Positions 35,721 to 45,007 of a stretch of 64,000 nucleotides of DNA are shown here, one piece after another. The stretch covers positions 1 to 64,000 of the forward strand of contig JARGFP010000013.1 in NCBI GenBank assembly GCA_029210585.1, in the 5' to 3' direction. Under the pieces are notes generated by a model. That model searched no databases, was not told the DNA's origin, and saw only the letters and a list, made by a program, of their open reading frames with translations. Made by a program: the position numbers and the translations under genes. Every line of letters starts with the position of its first letter. Position 1 is the stretch's first letter. The DNA comes from Bacteroidales bacterium. Lineage in GTDB: Bacteria > Bacteroidota > Bacteroidia > Bacteroidales > GCA-2748055.

Positions 35721-37001
35721 ATGAGAAAAAGTGTTTACATCATATTGACCATTTTCCTGATTGCCGGTTGCACCTCCACGCAGAAGCTCAGCGTTCCGGC
35801 GTCGCAGTTTGCCTCGATGTACAATCCCAGTGAGTTTTCGCTGAATGCGGACTACAGGTTGTATCATATCAGTGATAACATGACCTCCATGTTCATCAGG
35901 CTGTTTCCGAAGGAACTCTTGTTCAACCAGGCCAACGAGGAAGCTGAATACCGGGCGCTGGTGGGGATCACCTATGTCATTTATGAGCTCGGTGAAAACA
36001 GGGAGATCGTTGCCAGGAGTGATTCCACCACATTTCAGATCAAGCTCGACAGGGAAGACGAGGCGAATACCGCGTTTTTCAGCTCCAGGGTCCTGAGTAT
36101 CAGGAGCGGCAGTGAGTATATGATCAGGATTGAATCGAAGGACCTGCTGCGTGGATCGGTTGGACTGGAGCATATCTATATCGATAAACGGAACAGTTAT
36201 TCCGCGCAGAATTTCAGTGTTGTGTCGGCACGGACAGGCTACCCGCGGTTCCTTAACTACATTGCACCGGGAGAAGTGTTCAGGCTCAACTACAGGATAC
36301 CCGGGTATGATTCCATTTTCGTTGATTTCATCAAGGTGCGTGAAGAATTCCCCAGGCCGCCCATTACCATGACTTCACCTTCATTTTTCGAAGTGACGCC
36401 GGACACGACCATCAGGCTGGCGTGGACCGAAAGTACGATCTTCACGCTTCCGGAGAAAGGAATGTATCATTTTCGACTGGACACGACCCGACCGGAAGGG
36501 ATCACGCTTCACCGGTTCGGACCGGATTTCCCCCAGGTACAGTCGGAAGAATCCCTGCTGGAGCCTTTGTTTTATATTGCAACACAAACCGAATACAATG
36601 CGATGCGCAGGGGGGGCAACACGAAACTGGCCGTGGATGATTTCTGGCTGGCCAGGGCTGCCTCCATGGAGCGGTCGCGTGAGCTACTCAGGGTCTACTA
36701 CAACCGGGTGGTTTATTCAAACCTCTATTTTACGACCAACAGGGAAGGGTGGAAGACCGACCGCGGGATGATCTTTATTCTTTTCGGTCCGCCAGACCGC
36801 ATTCGTTCGGGAGGTTCCGAGGAGCGCTGGTATTATATTTCAAACCGACAAGGGAAAGTGGTTGAATTTGTGTTTGACCGGGTTCCCGGGCTGTATTCGA
36901 ACCACGACCTGGTTTGGCGCAAGAACGGTCAGTCGATGGGATATGTATCGGCTGCGGTCAGTTCCTGGAGATCAGGCAAAGTATACTCATTGAGCAGGTA
37001 A
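35721..37001 (+). CDS. GWxTD domain lipoprotein
   Basis: 426-residue outer-membrane or periplasmic lipoprotein. The signal ends in the lipobox IAGC (Cys17), followed by TSTQ. The C-terminal GWxTD domain is clear: YSNLYFTTNREGWKTDRGMIFILFGPPDRIRSG. The biological role is unknown; the domain occurs widely in Bacteroidota. The stop overlaps the rlmB start codon by one base (TAATG), so the two are translated from one message. The N-terminal 300 residues are beta-rich without a recognised motif. Confidence 0.88.
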   Translation: MRKSVYIILTIFLIAGCTSTQKLSVPASQFASMYNPSEFSLNADYRLYHISDNMTSMFIRLFPKELLFNQANEEAEYRALVGITYVIYELGENREIVARSDSTTFQIKLDREDEANTAFFSSRVLSIRSGSEYMIRIESKDLLRGSVGLEHIYIDKRNSYSAQNFSVVSARTGYPRFLNYIAPGEVFRLNYRIPGYDSIFVDFIKVREEFPRPPITMTSPSFFEVTPDTTIRLAWTESTIFTLPEKGMYHFRLDTTRPEGITLHRFGPDFPQVQSEESLLEPLFYIATQTEYNAMRRGGNTKLAVDDFWLARAASMERSRELLRVYYNRVVYSNLYFTTNREGWKTDRGMIFILFGPPDRIRSGGSEERWYYISNRQGKVVEFVFDRVPGLYSNHDLVWRKNGQSMGYVSAAVSSWRSGKVYSLSR

Positions 37002-37774
37002 TGAAAAAAGAAAAAGACCAGATCGTATATGGCATCCATGCGGTTACAGAGGCACTGGATGCAGGCAGGGAACTTGAAAAGGTGCTTATCAAGAGCGCGA
37101 GGGGCACCAGCGATGCTTTCGGGGAGCTCAGGAACCGGCTGATCGCGGAAAAGATTCCTTTCCAGCATGTCCCACAGGAGAAGCTCAATACCATCACCCG
37201 GAAAAACCACCAGGGCGTTATAGCATATGTTTCCGAGATCCAGTACAGCGAGATAGAATTTATTCTGCCCGAGATTTTTCAGAAGGGGAAAAACCCGCTG
37301 ATTTTGGTACTTGACCAGGTTTCGGATGTCAGGAATTTTGGTGCCATCGCGCGTACTGCTGAATGTGCGGCGGTGGATGCGATCGTGGTTCCCTATAAAG
37401 GAAGTGCCCGGATCACAGCCGAGGCTGTGAAGACCTCTGCCGGGGCGCTGCACAGCATTCCTGTCTGCCGTCATCCCGACCTCAGGTTGTTGCTCGACTA
37501 CCTGAAAAGCAGCGGTTTGCAGGTTTTTGCGGCTTCGGAGAAGGCTGAAGGGACCATTTACCAGGCGGATCTGACGGGGCCTGCGGCGATCCTCATGGGT
37601 GCCGAGGACCAGGGTGTTTCTGCGGCTTTGCTGGAATTTGTCGACCATTCGGTATCCATTCCACAATACGGAACGATCGGATCACTGAATGTGTCCGTTG
37701 CAGCGGGTGTGGTGATCTATGAAGCCGTCAGGCAACGCATGCAGGCGGCTATTCCAGCGGGATCTGCCGGTTGA
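37001..37774 (+). CDS. rlmB: 23S rRNA (guanosine-2'-O)-methyltransferase RlmB
   Basis: SpoU/TrmH-family methyltransferase, which makes 2'-O-methylguanosine 2251 in 23S rRNA in E. coli. Motifs in order: the N-terminal substrate-binding domain QIVYGIHAVTEALDAGRELEKVLI, motif I NFGAIARTAECAAVDAIVVP, motif II GAEDQGVSAALLEFVDH, motif III SIPQYGTIGSLNVSVAAGV with the conserved Asn and Ser. About 258 residues. I reject the longer frame from 36914, since it lies inside the GWxTD gene; ATG 37001 (MKKEKDQIVYGI) is right. Its end overlaps the convergent Lrp gene by 26 bases. Confidence 0.93.
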   Translation: MKKEKDQIVYGIHAVTEALDAGRELEKVLIKSARGTSDAFGELRNRLIAEKIPFQHVPQEKLNTITRKNHQGVIAYVSEIQYSEIEFILPEIFQKGKNPLILVLDQVSDVRNFGAIARTAECAAVDAIVVPYKGSARITAEAVKTSAGALHSIPVCRHPDLRLLLDYLKSSGLQVFAASEKAEGTIYQADLTGPAAILMGAEDQGVSAALLEFVDHSVSIPQYGTIGSLNVSVAAGVVIYEAVRQRMQAAIPAGSAG

Positions 37775-38213
37775 TGCTCTCTTCGAGGGAGATGAATGTT
37801 TCGGTTCTCGATACTCCTGATATGGCCTGCACCTTGTCTACCAGCACGTGTTTCAGGTCCTCGTTGTTCCGGGTATAAACTTTGATGAAAATCGAATAGC
37901 CTCCTGTGATATAGTGACATTGGGTGATCTCCGGGATCTTCTCGAGCTGTTCCACCACTTCGGGGTATAATCCGGCATTGTCGAGGAATATCCCGACGTA
38001 GGCACAGGTATGAAACCCGATTTTCCTGGGGTCGAGCATGAATTGGGAACCGGATACGATGCCGAGTTTCATGAGGCGCTGGATGCGCTGGTGGATCGCT
38101 GCTCCGGAGACATTGCACTCCCTGGCAACCTCCAGGTAGGGGATCCGTGCATTTTTGGTAATCAGGGCCAGGATCTTTTTGTCCAGGCTGTCGATGTGTG
38201 ATGCTTCTTCCAT
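37749..38213 (-). CDS. Lrp/AsnC family transcriptional regulator
   Basis: 154-residue regulator: N-terminal winged HTH (LDKKILALITKNARIPYLEVARECNVSGAAIHQRIQRLMKLGIV) and C-terminal RAM ligand-binding domain (HTCAYVGIFLDNAGLYPEVVEQLEKIPEITQCHYITGGYSIFIKVYTRN). It senses amino acids or similar small ligands; its target is not visible. It is convergent with rlmB and does not lie in an operon. A 300-base spacer follows it on the side of its start. Confidence 0.93.
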   Translation of the reverse strand: MEEASHIDSLDKKILALITKNARIPYLEVARECNVSGAAIHQRIQRLMKLGIVSGSQFMLDPRKIGFHTCAYVGIFLDNAGLYPEVVEQLEKIPEITQCHYITGGYSIFIKVYTRNNEDLKHVLVDKVQAISGVSRTETFISLEESINRQIPLE

Positions 38214-38515
38214 TGTTTTGCTATGGTGTCTTTGCGGATGCTGAAAAACAGGTTTAAACCACGAATTGCGTATTTGTGTCTGTTTTTCCTATATCCGGGT
38301 CTGTGTATTAATAATTAACAGTGATTCATACATTATTGCATGAAAGTTTAAATTTAGCCAAGCTGCCGGTATTATCAATAGAAGATGGTATGTTATAAAA
38401 TAGCAAGTTTTTTGGGCGGCAGATGGATCAATGGGTGTTTTTTCTTTGTTGCCAGTTTGGCGCCAGGATTTTGGGGAATGGCTGGTGGGAAACAACACCA
38501 ATTTTATACATAAGC
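38214..38515. other. spacer between Lrp and AbiE toxin genes
   Basis: AT-rich. A GGTTTAAACC palindrome at about 38253-38262 near the Lrp start could be an operator for Lrp, which often binds such AT-rich dyads. No gene, RNA or terminator is seen. Confidence 0.35.
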
Positions 38516-39211
38516 TTACAATATCGGGAATTCCTTATACAATTTCAGTAAGCTGATTGTTTCGATTCTCATTTTTTTCTGCACAAATTTTTTCATGCTG
38601 TCTTCCATCAATTCACCCAGTCCTTGCAATAGTCCTTGATCGCTCATTGATTCCAACAGGTCAATGCATTTCTGAAGATAATCGGCTATTGGCATTTTCA
38701 TACGGGATTCAACAATTTTTTTATTGACCGGAGTCCGCTTATCCAAGAAAAACCAACAATCGAATATGTCTCTGTTGGCAATACTGTTTCTGTCTAGCAG
38801 GGCACACAACTTATGGGCAAACATATCTTCCAATACCATAACTTTTATGTTTATTCCCAACAGGTTTTTAATCTCGTAACTGTTTTCAAACGGCCGGTTT
38901 GAAATCTCAACTTTTAGATTACGCTCACCGTGACCGTAATTCAGAACAACCAGTGGACCATAAAACTTCATTGCTTCATCATAAATACTCCCGTATTTAA
39001 GCAGTATTTTCCTCACCTTATTATAAACCATATTCTCCTGCTTTTTATCGAGAAGATTAAAATCCAAATCGACAGAAAATCTAGGGAGATCATAAAAAAA
39101 CATCAGGGCTGTACCTCCTTTGAATCCTAAACTATTCGAGAGCTGAATATCAGAATAGATATCTTTCAGGATTTGAACAAGGAGAAATTTATGTTTGTTT
39201 GGATCAATCAT
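38516..39211 (-). CDS. abiEii: AbiEii-type nucleotidyltransferase toxin
   Basis: 231-residue member of the AbiEii/AbiGii family, the toxic nucleotidyltransferase of type IV toxin-antitoxin (abortive infection) systems. The nucleotidyltransferase core is FKGGTALMFFYDLPRFSVDLDFNLL (Gly-Gly, then the metal-binding Asp pair in SVDLDF). Further conserved parts are VMVLEDMFAHKLCALLDR and NRDIFDCWFFLD. It overlaps the upstream antitoxin gene by 8 bases. Base composition is much lower in GC than flanking core genes, a sign of transfer. Confidence 0.88.
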   Translation of the reverse strand: MIDPNKHKFLLVQILKDIYSDIQLSNSLGFKGGTALMFFYDLPRFSVDLDFNLLDKKQENMVYNKVRKILLKYGSIYDEAMKFYGPLVVLNYGHGERNLKVEISNRPFENSYEIKNLLGINIKVMVLEDMFAHKLCALLDRNSIANRDIFDCWFFLDKRTPVNKKIVESRMKMPIADYLQKCIDLLESMSDQGLLQGLGELMEDSMKKFVQKKMRIETISLLKLYKEFPIL

Positions 39212-39773
39212 CTGGAAGGTATTTTTTTACTTTTTCGGTCAGTGTTTTTGACATATAGATGGGTAGAAGGCCATATACTTTGACCTTATTCAATGGATTT
39301 AGATTATCAAAATAATAGTACTTATTTAAATATAGAAGATCCAAAAATGCTCTTTCAGCAGTGGCAATGTTCACCTGATTAATTTGTCTGGATATTCCCT
39401 TTGTATTGGCAATTATTTCACCCTTAATTTTGCGGTACACAATAGTATTGTCCTCCACTTCTATACTGCGGCTTAAATAACTAATGGCTGTGATGCGCGA
39501 GTCGAACTGAAATAAGACCCCCTCTTTTTGAAGAACATATTCTAAAGATATATATGAGGGTGTATAAATGACGCATGCCAACTCTTCGCTATTATAATTC
39601 GGTTTAGCGTATATGCCTTTTCGGGGGTTTAGCAGCTTACCCGTTCGGACATAATAATTCATTTTTTTGTTAAGTGATTCAAAATTTTTTTCTCCGACCA
39701 AAAGGGCAATATCTCTTAGCCGAAATACTGTCTTTTCATCTTTGAAGATAGATAATATGATATTGTTTTTCAT
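39204..39773 (-). CDS. abiEi: AbiEi-type antitoxin regulator
   Basis: 189 residues, first gene of the pair. The winged HTH is FRLRDIALLVGEKNFESLNKKMNYYVRTGKLLNPRKGIYAKP. The remainder (SYISLEYVLQKEGVLFQ, SRSIEVEDNTIVYRKIKGE, ATAERAFLDLLYL) matches AbiEi-like antitoxins that repress their own operon. In type IV systems the antitoxin does not touch the toxin directly but counters its action. The assignment relies on its position and fold pattern, not on a search. A promoter box at 39817-39824 precedes it. Confidence 0.8.
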   Translation of the reverse strand: MKNNIILSIFKDEKTVFRLRDIALLVGEKNFESLNKKMNYYVRTGKLLNPRKGIYAKPNYNSEELACVIYTPSYISLEYVLQKEGVLFQFDSRITAISYLSRSIEVEDNTIVYRKIKGEIIANTKGISRQINQVNIATAERAFLDLLYLNKYYYFDNLNPLNKVKVYGLLPIYMSKTLTEKVKKYLPDD

Positions 39774-39816
39774 GATTTGTGAACCATTAATACGAAAAAA
39801 TAGTATTTACAGTTCA

Positions 39817-39824
39817 CAAAGATA
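39817..39824 (-). promoter_or_regulatory. -7 box for the abiE pair
   Basis: Minus-strand TATCTTTG matches TAnnTTTG, 43 bases before the antitoxin ATG. Confidence 0.45.
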
Positions 39825-39912
39825 ACAATTTTCGAAAATATAAGGTTCCTGGAAAAATCGAAAAACCAGAAGAAAAGTTGTGTTTTGTATGTATTTATGG
39901 TGCGTATACCTG

Positions 39913-41172
39913 TTAATTTTGCTGAGCCAGAGCCCGCCAGTCTGCCCCGGTAGGATTCTGAAACACGCGGAGGTCGAATAACGGTATCACTGCCAGGATA
40001 TGGTCGAAGATATCGGACTGGATGGCTTCATAGCTGGCCCAGGCCTGGTCATTGCTGAAGACATATATTTCGATTGGGATTCCGAGTTCCGTGGGTTGCA
40101 GGTGCCGCACCAGGAAGGTCATGTCCTGGTGAATCTTCGGATGGTTACGGAGGTAGAGTTCCAGGTATTTTCTAAAGGTACCCAGGTTGGTAAGTCTTCT
40201 TCCGTTGACCAGGTCGGAAGTGTCTACCCCGACTTTCTGGTTGTAATCCTGTATTTCTTTTTCCTTTAATTCGATATAGTTTTTCAGGATGCGGATCTCC
40301 TTGAATTTTTCCAGTTCGTTGCTGTTCAGGAAGCGCACGCTTTGCATATCCAGGTTCACACTTCTTTTGATCCGCCTGCCGCCCGATTCCTCCATTCCTT
40401 TCCAGTTATTGAAGGAGTCCTGCACGAGGGCGTAGGTTGGGATGGTTGCAATGGTTTTGTCCCAGTTCTGCACCTTGACGGTGTTGAGGCTGATGTCGAT
40501 CACATCGCCGTCCGCGTTGTATTTGGGCATGGAGATCCAGTCGCCCACATTCACCATTTTATTTCCAGAAAGCTGCACACTGGCGACCAGTCCGAGGATG
40601 GTATCCTTGAAGACCAGCATGAGCACGGCAGCGAAAGCACCGAGACCTGTCAGGAGACCGCTGATGGATTTCTCGGTGAGGACTGAGATCACCACCAGTC
40701 CGGCGATGATAAAGACCAGTATTTTCACCAGCTGCACATATCCCTTGATGTTCCGGCCTTTCGAAACTGGCAGTTGCTGGTAGATCTCGTGTGCTGCGCC
40801 GATCAGTGAGTCGACCACCAGTGCGCTGATCAGGATGATATAGAGTTGGGTGATGATCCTGATGAATTCCACGAGTCCGGCCGCATCGATCAGCAGGCCC
40901 ACTGTGGCATTGACAACCAGTGCGGGGGCGATGTGGGCGATACGCTTGAAAACCTTTTTCTGCATCAGTATGTCGTCGTACTTGTTTTTGGATCGTTTGA
41001 CCACGTTTCCGACGACCCTTACCAGGATGATTTTGGTGACGCGGTCGGCGATAAATGCCAGCAGGACGATGGCGATGAACACCGTGATGTTTTCAAGTAC
41101 CTGGGCGTTTTGGACTGAAAGGCCAGTGGATTCAAGCAGTACGCGGTATTTTTCCAACAGGTTTTCGATCAT
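39913..41172 (-). CDS. MscS-family mechanosensitive channel (YbdG-like)
   Basis: 419 residues. Several N-terminal helices (ENITVFIAIVLLAFIADRVT, IITQLYIILISALVV, YVQLVKILVFIIAGLVVI) come before the pore helix SGLLTGLGAFAAVLMLVFKDTILGLVASVQL. The cytoplasmic beta domain has GDWISMPKYNADGDVIDISLNTVKVQNWDKTIATIPT. The insertion FNNWKGMEESGGRRIKRSV and the C-terminal part put it in the YbdG/MscM branch rather than MscS itself. It protects cells from hypo-osmotic shock. Single gene, preceded by a promoter box (41198-41205). Confidence 0.9.
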   Translation of the reverse strand: MIENLLEKYRVLLESTGLSVQNAQVLENITVFIAIVLLAFIADRVTKIILVRVVGNVVKRSKNKYDDILMQKKVFKRIAHIAPALVVNATVGLLIDAAGLVEFIRIITQLYIILISALVVDSLIGAAHEIYQQLPVSKGRNIKGYVQLVKILVFIIAGLVVISVLTEKSISGLLTGLGAFAAVLMLVFKDTILGLVASVQLSGNKMVNVGDWISMPKYNADGDVIDISLNTVKVQNWDKTIATIPTYALVQDSFNNWKGMEESGGRRIKRSVNLDMQSVRFLNSNELEKFKEIRILKNYIELKEKEIQDYNQKVGVDTSDLVNGRRLTNLGTFRKYLELYLRNHPKIHQDMTFLVRHLQPTELGIPIEIYVFSNDQAWASYEAIQSDIFDHILAVIPLFDLRVFQNPTGADWRALAQQN

Positions 41173-41197
41173 TTTAAGGGTCTTTTTAGTTCAGTGC

Positions 41198-41205
41198 CAA
41201 ATTTA
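41198..41205 (-). promoter_or_regulatory. -7 box for the mechanosensitive channel gene
   Basis: Minus-strand TAAATTTG matches TAnnTTTG, 25 bases upstream of the ATG at 41172. Confidence 0.45.
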
Positions 41206-41276
41206 GAATTATTTAGAATTCCGAGGTTTAAATTAATTACTTTTCGCTGAAACACTACAAGCTTAAGCAGAATAAT

Positions 41277-41284
41277 TATATTTG
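41277..41284 (+). promoter_or_regulatory. -7 box for the ECF sigma factor gene
   Basis: TATATTTG matches TAnnTTTG, 42 bases before the ATG at 41327. No clear -33 TTTG is seen, so it may be a weak or a dedicated promoter. Confidence 0.4.
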
Positions 41285-41326
41285 TCAGATTGTGAATACT
41301 GATCAACGGCACGCTAACAAGATCGC

Positions 41327-41905
41327 ATGAAGAGTTTTACTGATGAAGATATCATACTTGGCCTCCGAAAGCGGGACAACCATGTGATCGGGTTCATCTA
41401 CAAGAACGATTTCGGCAAGATCAGTTCGTTGATCACCAATAACAACGGATCCGACGACGATTCCGAGGATGTGTTCCAGGAGGCGTTGATTGTTATTTTC
41501 AAGCGACTTCGGGACGAACCTGATTTTGAACTCAGCAGTACCTTCAGCACCTATTTGTATTCCATTGCGCGCCTGATCTGGTTGAAGAAGCTCCGTGACA
41601 CCAGGAAGATGGAGGTAACAGAATTGAAGCGGGAGATGGAGGAGTACATTGAATTCGAGGAACCCCCTCCCGTTGCAGACAAGGATTTGCGGCTGGCAGT
41701 GTACCAGCGGAACCTGAAGCTGATCCCGGAAGATTGTCAGAAGATCCTTACCCTCACGGCCCAGGATATGGCTGCGAAGGATATCGCGGAGAAGCTGGGT
41801 TTCAGGAGCGATACCTACGTCAGGAAACGCCGTCACTTCTGCAAAGAGTTCCTGGTCAACCGGATCAAGGAAGACAAAGAGTACCAGGCGTTGATCGAGG
41901 ATTGA
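41327..41905 (+). CDS. ECF-type RNA polymerase sigma factor
   Basis: 192 residues. Region 2 is from about 20 to 90: VIGFIYKNDFGKISSLITNNNGSDDDSEDVFQEALIVIFKRLRD, then FSTYLYSIARLIWLKKLRD. Region 4 HTH is at about 130-185: LIPEDCQKILTLTAQDMAAKDIAEKLGFRSDTYVRKRRHFCKEFL. The N-terminus is complete, unlike that of the paralogue at 16695. It is convergent with the TPR-CHAT protease (58 bases between stops). A TPR membrane protein similar to the partner of the other sigma factor lies 3.9 kb away, beyond the CHAT gene. No classical zinc anti-sigma gene is adjacent. Confidence 0.9.
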   Translation: MKSFTDEDIILGLRKRDNHVIGFIYKNDFGKISSLITNNNGSDDDSEDVFQEALIVIFKRLRDEPDFELSSTFSTYLYSIARLIWLKKLRDTRKMEVTELKREMEEYIEFEEPPPVADKDLRLAVYQRNLKLIPEDCQKILTLTAQDMAAKDIAEKLGFRSDTYVRKRRHFCKEFLVNRIKEDKEYQALIED

Positions 41906-41963
41906 TAGGGCGTGTACTATGTCTTCATCCAGTCACCCATACACTGCGCATGGCCTTTAATGG

Positions 41964-44801
41964 TCATTTTTTCCTTCCCAGGGCTTTCCTGATCTGTTTC
42001 CTGTAGATGACACCTAAAATAACCAGGGTAAAGAGCACGAGGATCAGCACCAGGTAGAACGACGCAGATGCTGCGTAGAGTGGTGAGCTGTCGCCTACCA
42101 TAAGGAATGCCGACCAGAAGTAGGGATTGGCTTTCAGGTTGTCGGACGATTTGATATAATCAATTTTTGCCTGTCGGAGCGCTTTCTTTTTGGTGTGTCC
42201 TTTTTTCAGGTGTTTATAGAATCCGCTCATCAGTTCGGCGCTGGAGAGGTCGGAAACCTGCCAGAGGGTCATCACGATACTCGGGCACCCCGCGTAGATG
42301 AATCCGCGCGCCATGCTCATCATCCCTTCTCCTTTCTGCAGTTCTCCGTACCCGCTGCTGCACGAGCTGAGCACCACCATTTCGGCATTGAGTAGCAGGT
42401 TATAGATCTCGTATGTGAACAGGTCATGGTCCTGCGTACTGTCGCTGAAGTTCCTGGTAAATGCCAGCTTGGAGTACATGGGGTTTTTATCGTCCATGAT
42501 GGTATGCATGGCCAGGTGCAGTACCGCGTAATCGGATGCCAGGGCTTTGAAATTTGCTTCGGAGGCAGCTGCATCGAGGTAGATGTCTGCATTCACGGTT
42601 TTCGAAATGTTCATCACCTCTTCCCTGGCGCCAGGCAGCGGCATCAGGAAATCGCGTTCTGACTGGCGGTTCCAGATGGATTGCAGTTTTTCATCCAGGA
42701 GATTCTGGTATTCAGGGGCGAAGGCAAGCACCTTGTTGCTGGGGGATTTGGACCGGACCCTTTCGCTGAACAGGAGCGTGGAGGAATAGGAATACCCCAC
42801 CGACAGGTCGTAGATCAGGTAGGGCAGGTCCCTGTAATTGGGCCGGGTTTTGTCAAATTCGTCGCTGGTGATGAAAGATTCAAACGGCAGGTACATGATT
42901 GCCCCATCCGGCACAAACGTGATTTCCCGGCTGTCGGTAATATCCAGCACGGGCGCCACCAGGATGTCGTAGAAATATCTGCCCAGTGCCGTATAGTTCT
43001 GGTAGGTATGTTGCACATTGTTGCTAAAGTCCTGGTTCTGCAGAAGGTCTAAATATTTTTTACACAAATCTGCAAAATTGGTATCGATGGGGTGATTCAG
43101 TACCTGGATGTTTTCCTTGTCGATCACGAATGTAGTGAGAATGGAATCAGAGAGGACATATTCGACGAGGCATTCGTTGTGATTGATAGCTTGCTGAACT
43201 TGATGTGGAAGAATAAAACTTGGTTCATATCTAAGCTTGAAGTATTTGGGATAGTAGAGTTCAAGAGAATCTAATAATGAATTGTAGCTGTCTTTTACAA
43301 AAATATATTTTTTATTCAATGCCTCAATTTTGCTAGAATCTGGAATTTCATTTAATTTTTCTTTAAATATTTCCTCTCTAGTCTGCACTAATTGACTCGT
43401 TAAATAGGATTCTTTGTCTCTTACATTTTTTGGCAAGTCAGAAAACTGCATTGCTTCACCACTTTTTATTTCTGAAAATAATGAAAATGCTTTCATGTTC
43501 TCAGCGTAACGGAATGCAATATCTAAATACTCTTGTTGGTTTGTTATTTGATATAATTGAGTTGCAACATTTACTGCTTCATGAATAATATCTATGCTTG
43601 TATTCGATTCAATATGCACACTCTCCTCATTTCGCATATGAAGTCTAAAAACTTTGAGATACTCAATGCTTTTTGAATACATATCTAATGATTTTAAGAT
43701 ATGTTTCATGTTATTATCTAATTTATAAAGATTTAATGACGCGCTGCCATATAAACGGTAAAAGTCGATAATCTTTCTATTATAAGTCCTTTGGCTTAGG
43801 ATATTCTGAGCAGGACTGGAGGTGTGTAATTCAGATTTCTCTAGATTTTTTATTACTGCATCTAACCAATCGATGCATTCTTCATAATTTTCCTGTAAAT
43901 AATGTATGTTTCCCAACAAATAATATGTTTGGTATAATTTTTCAAAATATTGAGTCTTACCATCTTCATAAAGCTTTTTATTGTTTAATAAATAATTCCT
44001 AGCTATATCATAATTACCTAATTCAGTATAAATAGCAGCAACTCTGTAATTATATATCATTAGCAGCGCATAACTTGGCTCTAAATATTTATCATAAATA
44101 TTCTTGGCAGCTCTTGTTTCTTCGAGCGCTTTTTCATAGTAGTTTAATTTTTCTTCATAGGTGTCTTCATAATTAGCTAACTTACTATAAGCTTCTGCTA
44201 AAAACATATGTCTTTGAAATACTAGTTTATTATCACCAACAATTTCGAAACTTTGCAAAAACTCAATTGCTTCATTGTTTCTGTTTTGTTCTACTAGAAT
44301 ATTGAAGATATTGATATAGACTTGACTATATTCTAAAGAACCGATTAGATTATTCTTTCTAAAGAAATCTATACAATAATTATAATATAGTTCAGCTTCT
44401 TTGAAATCTGAGAAATTATAGTATATATTGGCTTTTGTATTATAAATATAGCCTAAGAATGAAGAATTTGGGTCATAATGTACATAATACTTTTCGGCCA
44501 TATTTAATCGTTCAATAGCCTCTCTATAATTATTTCTAACTCTATATACTGCTCCTAAATTTGCATTTAATCTAGCTTTAATTTCCTCGTAATCTCCACT
44601 GCCATCATTTGCAGCTAGAATGGATTCTAATGCTTTAATGTAATAAACCTCTGCACTATCAAAATTGCCAACATTATGAAAAAGATATCCTGCTTGAAAT
44701 TGATCTTCAATAATATCGCTATCGAACCTTATCTGATCGGTTTGGGCAAGAGTTGCTATTGTTAGGGTGAATAATATAAGCAACGACAATACTTTTTTCA
44801 T
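41964..44801 (-). CDS. TPR-CHAT protease, membrane-anchored
   Basis: About 945-residue caspase-like (CHAT) protein. A signal peptide (MKKVLSLLILFTLTIATLAQ, start 44801; 44807 is also possible) is followed by 12 or more TPR-like helices (for example AGYLFHNVGNFDSAEVYYIKALESI, YYLLGNIHYLQENYEECIDWLDAV). The CHAT domain has the His of VLHLAMHTIMDDKNP (near residue 765) and the Cys of VVLSSCSSGYGELQKGEG (near 814), then FIYAGCPSIVMTLWQVSD. A C-terminal helix (FYLVLILVLFTLVILGVIY) anchors it, so TPR and CHAT parts face the periplasm. The TPR half is AT-rich and the CHAT half GC-rich. It lies between a sigma gene and a double-glycine peptide. Confidence 0.9.
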   Translation of the reverse strand: MKKVLSLLILFTLTIATLAQTDQIRFDSDIIEDQFQAGYLFHNVGNFDSAEVYYIKALESILAANDGSGDYEEIKARLNANLGAVYRVRNNYREAIERLNMAEKYYVHYDPNSSFLGYIYNTKANIYYNFSDFKEAELYYNYCIDFFRKNNLIGSLEYSQVYINIFNILVEQNRNNEAIEFLQSFEIVGDNKLVFQRHMFLAEAYSKLANYEDTYEEKLNYYEKALEETRAAKNIYDKYLEPSYALLMIYNYRVAAIYTELGNYDIARNYLLNNKKLYEDGKTQYFEKLYQTYYLLGNIHYLQENYEECIDWLDAVIKNLEKSELHTSSPAQNILSQRTYNRKIIDFYRLYGSASLNLYKLDNNMKHILKSLDMYSKSIEYLKVFRLHMRNEESVHIESNTSIDIIHEAVNVATQLYQITNQQEYLDIAFRYAENMKAFSLFSEIKSGEAMQFSDLPKNVRDKESYLTSQLVQTREEIFKEKLNEIPDSSKIEALNKKYIFVKDSYNSLLDSLELYYPKYFKLRYEPSFILPHQVQQAINHNECLVEYVLSDSILTTFVIDKENIQVLNHPIDTNFADLCKKYLDLLQNQDFSNNVQHTYQNYTALGRYFYDILVAPVLDITDSREITFVPDGAIMYLPFESFITSDEFDKTRPNYRDLPYLIYDLSVGYSYSSTLLFSERVRSKSPSNKVLAFAPEYQNLLDEKLQSIWNRQSERDFLMPLPGAREEVMNISKTVNADIYLDAAASEANFKALASDYAVLHLAMHTIMDDKNPMYSKLAFTRNFSDSTQDHDLFTYEIYNLLLNAEMVVLSSCSSGYGELQKGEGMMSMARGFIYAGCPSIVMTLWQVSDLSSAELMSGFYKHLKKGHTKKKALRQAKIDYIKSSDNLKANPYFWSAFLMVGDSSPLYAASASFYLVLILVLFTLVILGVIYRKQIRKALGRKK

Positions 44802-45007
44802 ATACATTCGAAGCATTAACATTAAACTGATGGAAGCCAAGGTAGTTTAAATTTGTTGTTTTTTCAAAAAAATAAATATCACATAATCAGCAAGATAGAA
44901 TTTTATTTCATTTTTTTTTCATTTTTTCGGGTAACGTTTTCAGATGTTGTGGAATAAAGGGTTGAACGATCAACAAAACAAGTATTAACCCTAATTGAAA
45001 AAACGTC

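Noticed and set aside
36914-37000. N-terminal extension of the RlmB frame
   Set aside because: It lies inside the GWxTD gene in another frame; ATG 37001 overlaps that gene's stop and matches the family start.
41964-44801. Could this be a type III-E CRISPR effector locus?
   Set aside because: The TPR-CHAT protein has a signal peptide and membrane anchor, and no gRAMP, Cas1/Cas2 or repeat array is in the window. Only the sigma/CHAT idea is kept as an analogy.
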